Shown one piece after another: positions 43,174-54,790 of a stretch of DNA of 64,000 nucleotides. Under the pieces are notes generated by a model, which was given only the letters and a program-made list of their open reading frames with translations, searched no databases and had not been told where the DNA came from. The DNA comes from Tetracentron sinense (taxonomy: Eukaryota > Streptophyta > Magnoliopsida > Trochodendrales > Trochodendraceae). The stretch lies in assembly GCA_015143295.1 (NCBI GenBank), contig CM026551.1, positions 14,309,827-14,373,826 on the forward strand. Direction: 5' to 3'. The translations under genes and the position numbers were made by a program. Every line of letters starts with the position of its first letter. Position 1 is the first letter of the stretch.

Positions 43174-46011
43174 ATTCAGATTTTAATTTCCCATCAATCT
43201 TTAGAAAAATTCTCTGATCCTCACTGTTTAAAGAAAATATTCTTTGCAGAAAACACAAGCTGTGATCTTACATGCACCATTTCGATCACAATGCTGTTGG
43301 AAATGATTTAGGTTTTCTGCAAGCCGTGCTCGAGTGTTAAAATTATTTTCCAAGAAGCTTTTCTTCCCAATGTATGTCCCTCCAGCAACACTGGAGCTAT
43401 GCTACTGTGGCATAATTCTATGCAAACAGGTCCAAAACATCTTTTCAGAAGATGGGTTATTAAAACCCAAAACCCTTTAAGCCAAAGCATGCAAGATCTA
43501 CATGAAGTAACATTATCCACATACCAGTGGAATCAAGCATATAATAACTCAGACAAACATCAATCTATAATCAAGGCACTGTGATCACCTGACAGCAAAT
43601 CCATAAATTAACCATTCATGCAAAATCGGCCTATTAGCTATAGCTCTCCACAATTCAGTTAGTTCTAGCAACCCAAATTGAAAACTGTAATTCAATCACT
43701 TATTGAGCAGGAAATTGGATAAGATGAATAGAAGCATTCCAAAAAGAGGCAGGGGCACCAAATGAAGTACTAAAGCTTTCATCCTAAATGTTCACGCATG
43801 CATATCTAGATTGCGCATCATTGAGATCTTGATACTTTTCTAAGGTGAACAATGACGCATTGTAGAAATGGGGGGTCAACAACTTGACATACCTTGATCT
43901 ATAAGACCAAGGGGATACCAATACCATACCATCCACTGTGGGGGGATTGACATCCCTTGATCTAACCATGTATAGACAAACAACCAAAGTGTGGACCTAC
44001 TAACATCAAATACCGATTCACTAACTTCCCTGAAAAGATGTGTAAAATGCATGAAACAGCTTCACACCAACCACAGGATCCACTGACAGCCAACCTTACA
44101 TAGAAGCAATATCAAAATTTTGAGTCTGAGCCATACCTAGTTTACAGAATCCAAAACATTTGTCATACAACTAGTGAACAAACCTTCTGGACTTCGATGG
44201 TTTTCCTGATATTGCTAAACCCAGCTCATCTTCCTTCATGAACATAGAAATATAAAGTTCTCTTTAGAGCTGCAAAAGAATCGCTTTGTGATTCTTTGAA
44301 GCAAGCAACACCCAAGAACATATGCATAAAATACTATAGAAGTCCCAATTTTCCCAGCAAAAGGATGGGAAGAATTTATATGCTCCACAAACAACTATGA
44401 CCAATAAGCCAACTCATTAGCAGTCAACCAAACTATAAGATGTTGCAATCAGAAAGTAGATCCTTCTCATTGTGTATATCATGCTAGGAAACAAACAGAG
44501 CAAGGGCCATTGAACTAAAGTTTTGGAAATTTTTGTTATAAGCTTATCACTTGCTCTAAAGAAATTATACATTTACATCAGAAGGCACAGAGGCTTTCCA
44601 GAGGAACAATTAATAACATATTTACCTCACAAATTCATCACATAGTTTGGAATAAAATTAAAACATCTACCTCGTCATATTCAAAAACCAACCAAGTAGT
44701 GAACTTCACAATCAAGTAGCCCAAAAGAGCATGAACATAGAAAACACCAAAGTTTTTTGTTCACCACAAGAGACAGGCCCTAAAATGCAGCTTCTCTATC
44801 ATTGAGTAACCATTGTAAATGAGACCTAAGAAAATAAATGGGAACAATATGTTGTTCTTAATATGGTTAGGCCTGAACAGTATCAAGTGATGCCTTTTCT
44901 ATCAGCTAAGTAAAAATCATTCCCAAAGCAATTTGTGAGCCTCATAACCACAAGAGCTACATAATCCACTGACGAAGCATAACCAGCTCAAGGCACCACA
45001 TTTATGTTGATATAGAGACAATGTCCTCCCCCCCAAAGTATAGGAAGACAATGTTTGCCTATAGTTTAGCACTGACCTAAGAAAATAAACAGAAAAACTC
45101 AATGACCATCTAATTTACACGATACCCGAGCCTGTGCACCTCAATAATAGCATGATAGTGGAAGTTACCAATTCTAAAAAGAAACTCATTCTTGAGTCGG
45201 TCTACAAAGCACAAACACTTCAAAGAAGGTATTAGACTTCTACAAGTCAAAGAAATAAGCTTCGGCTGTTGCCAGCTTCAAACAGTCCTCCAATCAGGCT
45301 ATGAAAGCTCAATTTCAGATATTGGTTCCTCAGGAACCGTACACAATAAAGAAAAATTCAACTAAATTGCTTTAGGATCTTTGGTAGACCTTAGATTTGT
45401 TTTGACACTGGTGTATGTGTTGATTTTTATCAATTTAAAGCAAACAAAAGGTTCCAGACATATAGCCGATTAAAAATCTCAATAATAAAAAAAACAGATA
45501 ACACGTTAATAAAGTGATATAACAATTTTGAAGTCATGACATTACACAATTATAATAAATTTAATGTGAAATACAGTAGATGTGTATAAATTTCAAAATG
45601 AGGAATATCTAGAACCATTGTTGAGAAGTATAAACAAATTGAAAAAAATGATACAAAGACAACCAATGATGAACCGCACCAAAAGAGCTCAAATCAAAAT
45701 ATGTCAATATATTCTTGTAACTGATCAAAAAGAAAGGAAAACAAAAAAGTAGAAACAGAGGATAGTCCATGATCTATCATCTTCTTAACCGAAATAGGAG
45801 GCTCAAGTGCAAAGGGGTGGAAACTAGAAACCAATGGGTCCAACCAAGGAGGCTAGGAGATTTCTCATTCCATAATAAACCTATAGCCATTGTAGTACGA
45901 CATTCTTTATATGTACAAAACAAAATGAGCCAAAAGCAATAAATAAAAGGTTTATAGAACAGTCTTGAACTATAAGAATATGTATCTAGTATCTACATTT
46001 AAGGAAGGCTG
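43174..46011. other. Unassigned 2.8-kb spacer
   Basis: A-rich on the plus strand, without TE signatures or open frames with motifs. The composition would suit a long intron or untranslated region of a minus-strand gene, but no exon with convincing splice sites was found. Confidence 0.35.
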
Positions 46012-46442
46012 ATCTAGACCATAGTTTGAAAACTCAGCGAGTTGACTCGAAATGGTCAACTCAACTTGATTAAGTTTCGAGTCGAGTCGCCTCAAAACTC
46101 GAAGGAAACACTATTCGGCGAGTTACTCGGGTGACTCGGTTGAATTTTTTGACTAGCTAGACTCGGTCGAGTCACGGATGTGTATTTTTGCCATTTTCAA
46201 TTTTTTAAAACTTAAATTCAAATGTCCCATTATTTTTGCATCAGGTTTGTTTAGGGCTGCAAAACCAACCTACTATGGGTTCTATTAAACTTGATTTTTA
46301 GGTTGTTTAAAGCTACAAAACCAGTCTACTTTGAGTTCTTTTAACCCAGGTCTTTCAATTTATTTGTAGTTCAATTTATTTGTGGTTCAATCTTTAGATA
46401 AAATGTCAAGAAATTAGTAATTGCCTAATTGGTATATATATA

Positions 46443-48157
46443 CTAGTAGAACACATGTGCGATGCATGTGAGTGTACAACCTTAATGAATGCAAAATATA
46501 GATAAAATGATAGGCTTAACATTTTATTTAGTCAACCACCCTTCTACATAAGAATCAATACTAAGACATTCTAGCCCTATAAATACAGTAATAAAACAAA
46601 AATTGCTCCCTACTTTCTCTCTAAATGCGCCATGTAACCTATCTATTGTTTGACTTTAATGTAGAGACAATAAGTAGATTATATTCATACCATTGACTAA
46701 ATGCTCCCATAGTCCCATGTAATAATAAAATAACATAACTTTGAAGTGTTTTAGTCAAAAAAATAATCAACGTCATCCCTCCCATTCCCTAAAAAGGCGT
46801 GTGGATTAGGTTAGAGTTATAGAGAAAAAAGAGGAGAGGAAAAAGGAGAAAAAAATGGGTAAAGAGGTGTGTCCTCAAATAGGTGTGCGGATTGGTATTT
46901 AAGAAGTGAAGAGAAAAAACTAAAAAAAGAAAAAGAGAGAAAAGTAAGAGTTAGTTCCATCCAATAACTGCTCCCTACTTTCTCTCTAAAAGCCAGTGTT
47001 GTCGGAACCGGACCGGACCGACCGGTAAAACCGGGAACCGGTTAGGGCTACGGTTCTCAAAACCCCCATAACTGACTAGAATTAAAAACCGGCTTAAAAT
47101 GATGCAGCCGGAAGAACCAGTCGGTTAAACCGGTGACCGGTTCTAATAACCGGTTGATGCAATTCAAACTGTATTTCCAGACACAAGAAAAAAAAACACC
47201 ACATCCTTATTCAGTTCCTTCACTCACCTGTTGAGGTTCTCCTTGGAATTTTCTTTTTCAAAGATCAAAAAATAGGATCAAATGAAAAACCCATCAATAT
47301 GAACTAAACTAGACTCACAGTACAGCAGCTGTTACATGAGCCAACCGAGCAGTCTTGATCTTTTCTATGAGGAAAAACAAAGCATCCTTGAGATGAGAAA
47401 AGTAGACACAAGATCAAGATTGGTTTACCACTCCATTTATGCACAACAAATACCAACTACTCTTAAAAAAAGAGACAAAAACCAAGGGGTGGCCAAGAGT
47501 GTGATTATGGTATCGATCACCCACACGGCCACACGCAGCGAAGAGTTTCACCATCGGACCACCATCAAGATATGAAGGGAACGAAGAACATAGCTTCAAT
47601 AGACATGGTGATTTTGCATGTCTGAGAGAGAGAGAGAGAGGGAGGTGTGTTGTGATGGTTAAAGCCTAAAGGTACACTGAGTTAGACGTATACCAACTCT
47701 AACTCATAAAGGAAAGCTACTCTATTATAAGCTACAAGAATCAAAGAATTGTCATAAGACTTTGAATTTTGAACTTTTTTTTGTTTCAGAATGTTAACCC
47801 AATTTATTTTTTTCTCACTTTTTTTTTTTACAATATCAACACATGTCAGGGATACAATTGATTATACATTTAAACAGGCTTAACAGTTGAACTGGCCGGT
47901 CGAACCGGTTGGACCAGTCAAACTAGTAACCGGTCACCCAACCGGTTTGACGACCGGCCCGGTTATTAAAACATTGCTAAAAGCGCCACGTGACCCATCT
48001 CCTGTTTGACTTTAATGTAAAATAATAATTAGATTACGTTTATACTCTTAACTAATTGCTTACATGCAATAATAGAATAACATATATTTGGAGTGTTTTG
48101 GTAAAAAAAAAATTAGTCAATGTCACCTACCAATCCTTCTCTCATTATAATAGTAGA
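46443..48157 (-). mobile_element. Non-autonomous Helitron
   Basis: On the minus strand it begins TCTACTATTATAATGAGAG at 48157 and ends ...CTAG at 46443. A 6-bp stem hairpin (CACATG/CATGTG, 46452-46470 on the plus strand) stops five bases before CTAG. The host bases are A before TC and T after CTAG, the A^T target Helitrons use. No Rep/helicase is present. The interior includes two related ~200-bp segments (about 46594-46790, and 46964-46993 continued at 47977-48130), the second split by a hAT MITE. Confidence 0.88.
46994..47976. mobile_element. hAT MITE nested in the Helitron
   Basis: A 983-bp element lies between perfect 8-bp target-site duplications CTAAAAGC (46986-46993, 47977-47984). The ends are CAGTGTTGTCGG and, inverted, CAATGTTTTAATAACCGG, followed by ACCGGTT-rich subterminal regions on both sides (about 47000-47160 and 47880-47960). 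The related Helitron segment near 46620 keeps the empty site, CTAAATGC. The interior is not recognised; a 79-codon frame at 47336-47575 and a (GA)n run at 47623-47642 lie inside. Confidence 0.93.
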
Positions 48158-48274
48158 TATATATATTGAATCGGACCGAATTGATTTTTTTTTTTTGTAG
48201 TTTTCCGAGTTATACAACCCGCCTAATTTTTTATTCGAGTGGACTATTCAGGGTTTTTGAACCATGATTTAGAC

Positions 48275-48369
48275 ACATGTATACATATATGAAAATAGCT
48301 AGGGTTTTCTTGCTAACAAGTGACTACCTTGCTTGTCTTTTGCCATATGATTCTACATATGGGTAGGGG
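48275..48369. other. Short spacer
   Basis: Nothing recognised. Confidence 0.3.
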
Positions 48370-49090
48370 TGATATCGAGCCGAGTATTGAGGAGTTCGGG
48401 CTCGACTCGTTGAGTTTGTGTTTTACAAATGTTTGAATTCAGCTTGAGCTCGGCTCAAACATAACTATTACTGTTCGAGGTCGGCTCAGGATCAGTCGTG
48501 AAAAAATAAACGAGCTCAAGCTTAGTTTGGCTCGGCTTTGTTAACAACCCAAGTTCAAAAAAAAAAAGGGATAGCTAAAGCGGCTAAACAAAGTTTACTG
48601 AGCCGAGCGGCCTGTGCCGTTTAAGTTGGCTCGTGTTAAAGGGCTTCATGTGTAGCTGGTTTAATGTCTCACTACTTTTTAAAGTCAACTCATCCTCAAG
48701 GTAGTCCATACCTATCCGATGTGGGACAATCTTCCAAGCAAGGGAACACAACATTTTCTTGTATTTACCATTAATGTCATTCAAACATTTTCTTGTATTT
48801 ACCACTTATGTCATCTAAACATTTTCCTTTATAACTAACCTTTTATTTCCAAATATTTACTTTAAATGACATTGAAGAGGTGACACAACCCACAGGTAAT
48901 GTGAATTATTTTTTAAATAATTCTATATACTTAACTAATAAAATATATATATATAATCGAACCGAGCTTTTATCGAGTCGAGTAAGGGTGTGTTCAAGTT
49001 CGACTTGTTTACTAAATAAACGAACGATACTCGAGCTTTTAATGAGCCGAGCCTAAGTAGTTCACGAACATTTTGTTCAATAACCACCCC
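48370..49090. repeat. Dispersed AGCTCGGCTCG-type repeat with inserted sequence
   Basis: GAGCTCGGCTC, CGAGCCGAGTA and TGTTCGAGGTCGG words at 48370-48620 and CGAGTCGAGTAAGG...TAATGAGCCGAGCC words at 48960-49060. They flank about 340 bp of unrelated AT-rich sequence. Same family as 14080-14330 and 24600-25090. Confidence 0.55.
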
Positions 49091-49947
49091 TACATACGGT
49101 TACATGTTGAAACCTTTTAAATCACTAGCAATTCACCCTTATTGTGTGTGTAAGCAAGTATGTATATATACATAAATACATGCAAGAAAAAGTTTCATTC
49201 AACAGTCAATACCTTGACACCTAGTTAGTCACCTTCTCCAAGAGGAAAACCCTTCAAACAACAAATTGGTAGTTTGGTACTACTCATTTACTGAAGTCCA
49301 CCAACTGTTTGAACCCTTTCTTCACTCTTTTCCTGCTTGACTGCGAATGCAGAACAATGGAAAAAAAGTACTACATGTAAATATGTAATGACTCCTCTTC
49401 ATATTTCTATATAATAACCATCATTAACCCCAAGATTTGATGAGAGACAACCGAATCACATTTGAATCGTACCTTAATCAAGACAAAGAATACCATGAGA
49501 ATTTTAGAACACCATAAAAGCTAATCAGAAAACAAAAAGAAATCCAGACCCACCGTTTTTGGATATCGGACTCCCATGAGTAACAACACAATTTCATCCA
49601 TTCCAAACCAAAAACACTTAAATCCAAAACTACTCGCTCCCCTTCTAATGAAAAAAACAGTCAATCAACCCACATTCATATGACCTATAAACATCCCTGA
49701 CTTAACAATCCAAATCAAAGAACACCAAGTAACCAATCAATAGATAAAAGTGCAATGTAACTTAACATTCCCAAAAGGATCAAATTAATTAACAGAAAAT
49801 TTCAGCTCAAAATATAATCAAAATGAGTTCAAAAATCAACCTCAACTACCCAAAAAATAAAAATTGAGTCTTAACATTTCGAGTCATCAAATTAACATAT
49901 AAAATAAACCCATTTCGATTTTTATCAATACCATCATAAACCCCCAC
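49091..49947. other. 3' flank of RPL27 copy 2
   Basis: A-rich on the plus strand, so T-rich downstream of the minus-strand gene, as expected for 3' untranslated and intergenic DNA. No element recognised. Confidence 0.4.
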
Positions 49948-50355
49948 TCAAAACCTGAGCTTGGAGAAGAACCACCTGTTCTTGCCGGTCTTGAACCGCT
50001 CCTCGAAGCGAGCTTTGGTTTCTTTAGCGGCCGTGACCTTCTTGTCGCGAGATTGAAGGGCATCGAGAGTGACCACGTCCTTGAGATCGACGTCGAGGGT
50101 GTAACGAGTAGGCATAATGTGGCTGTAGTTGACGAGCTTGATGAAGGCCTTCACCCGGGATTTCTTGGCAGTCTTCTTCGCGGAGTCCTTGCGAATCACC
50201 TTCTTCGGGTACTTCCCGATCCCGGCAACCAAGCAGTGCCCGTAAGGTCGATCACGAGTCCCTTCGTCGAAAGACCGGACAATCACCGCCTTTCGCCCAG
50301 CAAATCGTCCTTGGAGAACAATCACCGCTTTGTTTGGCTTCAGGAATTTCACCAT
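49948..50355 (-). CDS. RPL27: 60S ribosomal protein L27 (eL27), copy 2
   Basis: A complete, intronless 135-residue eL27 in opposite orientation to copy 1. It has the same KOW-type N-terminus, basic middle and [14 protein letters not shown] end, and differs from copy 1 only at residues 35 (Glu) and 97 (Leu). Synonymous changes are numerous: 27 differences in the first ~210 nt by eye. The exception is a 71-bp identical tract at 50075-50145 (codons 71-94). The stop is TGA where copy 1 has TAA. Strong constraint on the protein indicates a working gene. Its upstream region is unlike that of copy 1: no site II cluster within about 450 bp, and four CCCTAA units close to the start. Confidence 0.97.
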   Translation of the reverse strand: MVKFLKPNKAVIVLQGRFAGRKAVIVRSFDEGTRDRPYGHCLVAGIGKYPKKVIRKDSAKKTAKKSRVKAFIKLVNYSHIMPTRYTLDVDLKDVVTLDALQSRDKKVTAAKETKARFEERFKTGKNRWFFSKLRF

Positions 50356-50414
50356 TGTTGCCCGCGAGTGCTTCTCCTACTCCTCCTCTGGTTCGTCTTG
50401 TCTCGTCGCACGCG

Positions 50415-50442
50415 AAACCCTAACCCTAACCCTAACCCTAAC
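50415..50442 (-). promoter_or_regulatory. Telomere-like TTAGGG repeats ahead of RPL27 copy 2
   Basis: On the plus strand AAACCCTAACCCTAACCCTA continues for four six-base units, 60-87 bp upstream of the start codon. It contains a perfect telo-box (AAACCCTAA). The unit is the 6-bp TTAGGG form rather than the usual plant TTTAGGG. The position fits a promoter or leader telo-box array, common in plant ribosomal-protein genes. Confidence 0.75.
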
Positions 50443-50753
50443 CTACTTGTAGAGAAGATTGTTAGGTTTTATTTCTACAATAATCGTTAAATGAGAGTTT
50501 ACCTCTTAATGAGCAGTGATTAGCGCTACAAGATGAATCGGTCTAATGCGTAACTCAGCGAACAGATTAGGTCTTATGCAGATTATGCATCATTTGGTAT
50601 CAAACCCTACCACCACGCATCGAGTTAAGAGGACGCTATGGAAAAAATTTTAAGAATTGCCCCACCTCATAGTAAAGCGGCCACAGAAAGGGTTACTTAT
50701 GGAGGGTTAAAAAAAAAAAAACTTAAGAATTACCCAGCCCTAGAGTGAAAGTC

Positions 50754-50943
50754 GCCGAGGACAACAGTTGCATAAAAATAATGGTTTGTTATGATCCAAA
50801 CAATAAATACTTAGATTGCGCCATTTCCATCCGTTCAGACTTTAGATAGCCGAGGACGACAGTTACATAAAAATAATGGTTTGTTACGATCCAAATAATA
50901 AATACTTAGATTGCGCCATTTCCATCCGTTCAGACTTTAGATA
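50754..50943. repeat. Two tandem 95-bp units upstream of RPL27 copy 2
   Basis: Units 50754-50848 and 50849-50943 run from GCCGAGGACRACAGTTRCAT to TTCAGACTTTAGATA and differ at about five positions. They lie 400-590 bp upstream of the start codon, so they may be part of its promoter region. Confidence 0.95.
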
Positions 50944-51319
50944 CACATCAATTGAATGTGTCACACAATCAAATGAAGTGTTTATTGGAGCTCTTTTCCA
51001 AATTTTTATATTTATGTCTGACTCCGTCAAAAAAAAAATGAAAAACTAATAAAGAAAAACTTTAGAAATTTTAAAATTTTCCTATAACTTTTTTCTTTCT
51101 TTTTATTTTCTGTGTTTGTGTTTTCCTGCTAACTAAATGGAGCCTCGCTTCTAATTCCTTTTTTTTTTTTTTGGTAAAGTGATATTTATAATTCAAGAAG
51201 CCTTTTGATTAGGGATCTTTTTCGAAATGAAATTAAAGAGTAAAAAGTGATGCCAAATGAGATTTGAGCGCTTTTACCAAGAAAAATTGAAACTTTTGTT
51301 CTCTTTTGATTCTATCTAA

Positions 51320-51507
51320 GAAAGTGATTAAGAACTCGCGATAGTAGGTACTATCGAGAGTCGGGCCATTGGATTGAAAATCCAATGGCCTCAAGTACAC
51401 ATGCTTTAAATGGTGTGCCACACTTAAATGCTTCACACCATTTACATTTTCAATCCATTGGTCCAACTCTCCATAGTACCTACTGTCAAGAATTTTAAAT
51501 TACTTTC
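51320..51507. mobile_element. MULE-type MITE
   Basis: A 188-bp foldback. The ends are GAAAGTGATTAAGAACTCG and, inverted, GAAAGTAATTTAAAATTC. The strong inner arms are AGTAGGTACTATCGAGAG and CTCTCCATAGTACCTACT. Direct repeats ATTCTATCTAA (51309-51319) and ATTCTATCCAA (51508-51518) flank it, 10 of 11 matching, in the range of Mutator-type duplications. Confidence 0.78.
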
Positions 51508-51518
51508 ATTCTATCCAA

Positions 51519-53700
51519 TACAGCCGCCTTAAGTACGCAACTTGTAGACGTCGCGTTAAAGGGATAGGAAAAGCAGGTTGAGAATGTTGACTTGGCACCC
51601 CTCATCAAAGGGAGAGGATAGGGAGGGGCCGGAGGAGCCCATCTATTAGTTGAGGTGGTTGGGGCAAGCTGTTAAAAATAAAAAATAAAATCATGATTTC
51701 CGTATCTTTTCCAAACTAGGGTGTTGATGTTGCTTAGCTCGCTTTTCACACTTAAAGTGGATTATTAGATGGGTTTTTTAAAAAGTAACTAAAGGGGGCT
51801 TCAGAAAGTATTTCTTGTTGTTCAAAAGTGGATAAAGCAGGGTGAAATTGACTTGCTTTTAACACTTGGGGTATGTTGTAAGGTGAAATGCATGGGGCAT
51901 TTCCTTGAAGTATGGCTGTTGGTAGTCAATTTCATCAATTGCATCTTTTTCTCATGACGCTTGCACATTTATATGGCGATTCGAATAACCCTAACTCTTC
52001 TAACGGGAGCATTTGAGTTGGGAGACTTCCAATATAAGCCTAATGCTTATTATGAATAACCTCGTAGAGATCCGATCACGTCCAATTGCAATTGAACTCA
52101 AGAGAGTTGAATTGCATATATGGCACTTGATTATTGGAGGAGAAAAAAGAAGTGGGAAAATAAAAATTCAAAGAAAAAGAATCAACCTATAGTGAAGCAC
52201 CACATATGTGATGGAACTTTCTTGAGTTGAATCACAATTGGCTATGTGATCAGATCTCCACCTCATAAGAGGAAGGGCTTTTATTAATTTGGTGAGTAGA
52301 TTTGGGCAATTCTTTTATTTGGGCTGATATGTTAGCACATGCTAAAATAATAATGGACTTGTGGATGATATTAGTCTTTTACTTTTTACAATTTTAGAAG
52401 TCAAAACCTAAGAGAATAGAAGTTGTTAATTTCAGAAGAAGTCAAGATAAGAAGTAATTATATATATTTTTTTTGACAATAGAGTCCAAATTAGTGTAGG
52501 TTTCTAGTTACTATTAATTAATTAATTAAAGTGGAGCAGGTAGAGGGTTATGTGGCAATTACAGAGTGATTTTAGTTTATATGTACGCTAAATTGAAGAA
52601 AATTGAAATTAATAAGAGGAAGTTATTACTTTATAGCTGCTGGTTGCTAAAACTGGAGATTGCATAATTGTATGATTGTGTTAATTACTTGATTTGAAAC
52701 TAGGGCTTGAAGATAAAGCTATACCAAATTCAACCAATTGAAAATTTGAGATTTTAAAACAAGACAACATAGGATTATTATTCTATAGTTGCCACCGCCT
52801 TTGATTTGAGGTACCCATCCATTGATCTGATCACATTATTATTTTAATCAGATTTGATACTTAATTTGTTTTCCATTAAAATTTTAAAACTTTGGCACAT
52901 TAATTTTATCAAAATCTTCTACTAATTTACTTTAGATTTGAACTTCGGCTTGTTTATTCATTAGGGTTGATCACTCTATTAAAGATACATTAATTCCAGG
53001 GTATGTCTTTAGATCAAAATCAACTATAGTTCAAATTTGTTGGTCTTTGAGACCTCATAAACCCCAATTTCTATACTAACTTACTGATATTTTGAATTCC
53101 ATCATATATCAATTTGATAGTAGGGTTTTACTCTAACATCATTCATTGATTTGATTTACTTTCAATCCATCCTAGAAGCAAAACCCTAATGCTGGAAATT
53201 CATGGGAAACACCAAGAGAAATTGTAGGAAGCAACTCCGATACATGTTCAAGTAATTTCACAAGCATTTGCAAACAAGTGCTTCTATATGCATTTTCCAA
53301 TTAATATGAATGGAATTGTTTCTTTATGATCCCATTAAATGTTAATTCCTTTGGGATTTTTTTTAAAATCTGGTACAAGGCATCAATTTTTACCTATTAG
53401 TAATTAAGGTTAGTGAGTAACCGGTAAGTGAATCTCCTGCTTGGCAACATTATTGAGAGAATCTACCCATTTTAGCGGGGCACGCCTTGCTGTTGAGATA
53501 GAAGGGCAAGTGTAGAAATGGATTTACTTGAAAACTTTGTATTTGAGATCATAAAAATTACCATCCCCTTACGTGACATGGCATTGGTAACCATGCATTT
53601 GTGATCTAAAATTCCAATTACCATCCAAGTAGCCAAAGCAAATCTCATGAGAATTTTTTTTTCCAAGGAGATTCCAACAAGTGGTGGTTTTCTATTGTAA
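51519..53700. other. Unassigned spacer
   Basis: No gene or complete element recognised in 2.2 kb. Words such as TTGATTTGAGGTACCC and AGATTTGATAC recur without clear structure. The last part probably holds the 3' flank of the CYSTM gene. Confidence 0.35.
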
Positions 53701-53887
53701 AATGAAAACTAACAACTCACACCATGTCACTTTATAGAAGAATTCCACAACACAAGAATACAATAATGAGAAAGTACTATATATAAGTCCTTTCTCAGAT
53801 AAAGAAAAAAGAAGAAATTAGGAAATAGATGATAGAGAGACCAGAAACAAAAGAAAATGAAACTACAAATCTCTCCCAAGACAATCC

Positions 53888-54445
53888 TCAAAAGCACATA
53901 TCTAGGACACAGCAACAACACAAGGCAGCACAACTGCAAGATAAACAAAAATATAGAATTAGTGAATTAAGGAAAATCTACAACCAAATTGAAGAAGATA
54001 GATATAAAGAGAGAGGTTTCATAAAAACTTACCATCCCTTCCAAAACCCATCACCCCTATCCTTAGTTTCCACAGGAGGAGGAGCTTGTTGGGGATACCC
54101 ATGACCATCTTGCATCGGATATCCAGCCGGCGGTGGAGCGGTGTAAGGACCCTGGGGAGGTGGAGGATATGCCACTATAAAATCAAAACCACCCCACAAA
54201 TCCAATTAGGATCACTAATCACATATTAAATCCAAAAATACCATCCCAACAAGATCTACCATTAATCTAGCTAGGCAAGCAACCAAGATATATACATACT
54301 AATAATCATAATCAATCATTCAAAATCATCGCGAGAACGATTCAGAGACATAAAATTAAAATGAACTTCATTATTGAAATCGGTCCAGAAAAATGATCAT
54401 GGAAGAAAATAAACCTGGAGGTTGATGTTGATCGTACTGACTCAT
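53888..54445 (-). CDS. CYSTM (cysteine-rich transmembrane module) protein, three exons
   Basis: Reconstructed on the minus strand. Exon 1 is 54445-54415 (MSQYDQHQPP, split codon), donor GT at 54414. Exon 2 is 54174-54033 after ...TTATAG, donor GTAAGT. Exon 3 is 53933-53888 after ...CTTGCAG, ending TGA. The 219-nt coding sequence gives 72 residues. The first ~50 are rich in Pro, Tyr, Gly and Gln (AYPPPPQGPY, PPPAGYPMQDGHGYPQQ). The end is GFWKG then CCAALCCCCVLDMCF, the hallmark CYSTM module of a cysteine-rich single membrane helix. Such short tail-anchored proteins occur in all plants and are linked to stress tolerance. The overlapping frame on the plus strand is spurious. Introns are 240 and 99 bp, both GT-AG, and phases are consistent, which strongly supports the model. 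Confidence 0.93.
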
Positions 54446-54790
54446 GGCTAAAACTAGGATTATGAGATGATAATTGAATGAACAGAAGGAGTCCCTGAAG
54501 AATATGTAAGGGAAGAGATTGAAGGGTATATCTGAGGGTGGTGGCTATATCCGATTGGTGGGAGTGGTTACTTTGCTTACGAGGCTTGGTCGCCTACGAC
54601 ACGTGAGAAGATACCACACGACAAAGGAAGGATTAAACAAAAACAAATAGCGACCCTCAATTATGTAATGAACAACTCCATCTTCGTTTTCAACGATTGC
54701 TCGGAAATCACAAAGAGAGTCTATTGGCAGCATCTACGAGATCACATTGATCGGTTGATTCTAACTACCAATCCTATCTTTTTTTGGTCA
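54446..54790 (-). promoter_or_regulatory. Probable promoter and leader of the CYSTM gene
   Basis: On the minus strand a CCAATCGGATATAGCC motif (CCAAT near 54555, TATA-like ATATAG beside it) lies about 105-115 bp upstream of the ATG. A pyrimidine-rich leader (CTTCAATCTCTTCCCTTAC) follows. Confidence 0.4.

Larger units (their letters stand above)
46020..48266. mobile_element. Outer hAT-like MITE, split by a Helitron
   Basis: The ends CATAGTTTGAAAACTC and GGGTTTTTGAACCATG are inverted. 8-bp flanking repeats ATCTAGAC (46012-46019) and ATTTAGAC (48267-48274) differ at one base. The body without the insert is about 532 bp (46020-46442 plus 48158-48266) and is rich in ACTCGGCGAGTTGACTCG words. Confidence 0.78.

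Noticed and set aside
50053..50490. 145-codon plus-strand frame opposite RPL27 copy 2
   Set aside because: Antisense shadow; its end runs through the telomere-like repeats (NPNPNPN), which is not protein-like.
53829..54104. 91-codon plus-strand frame
   Set aside because: It is antisense to CYSTM exons 2-3 and the intron between them.
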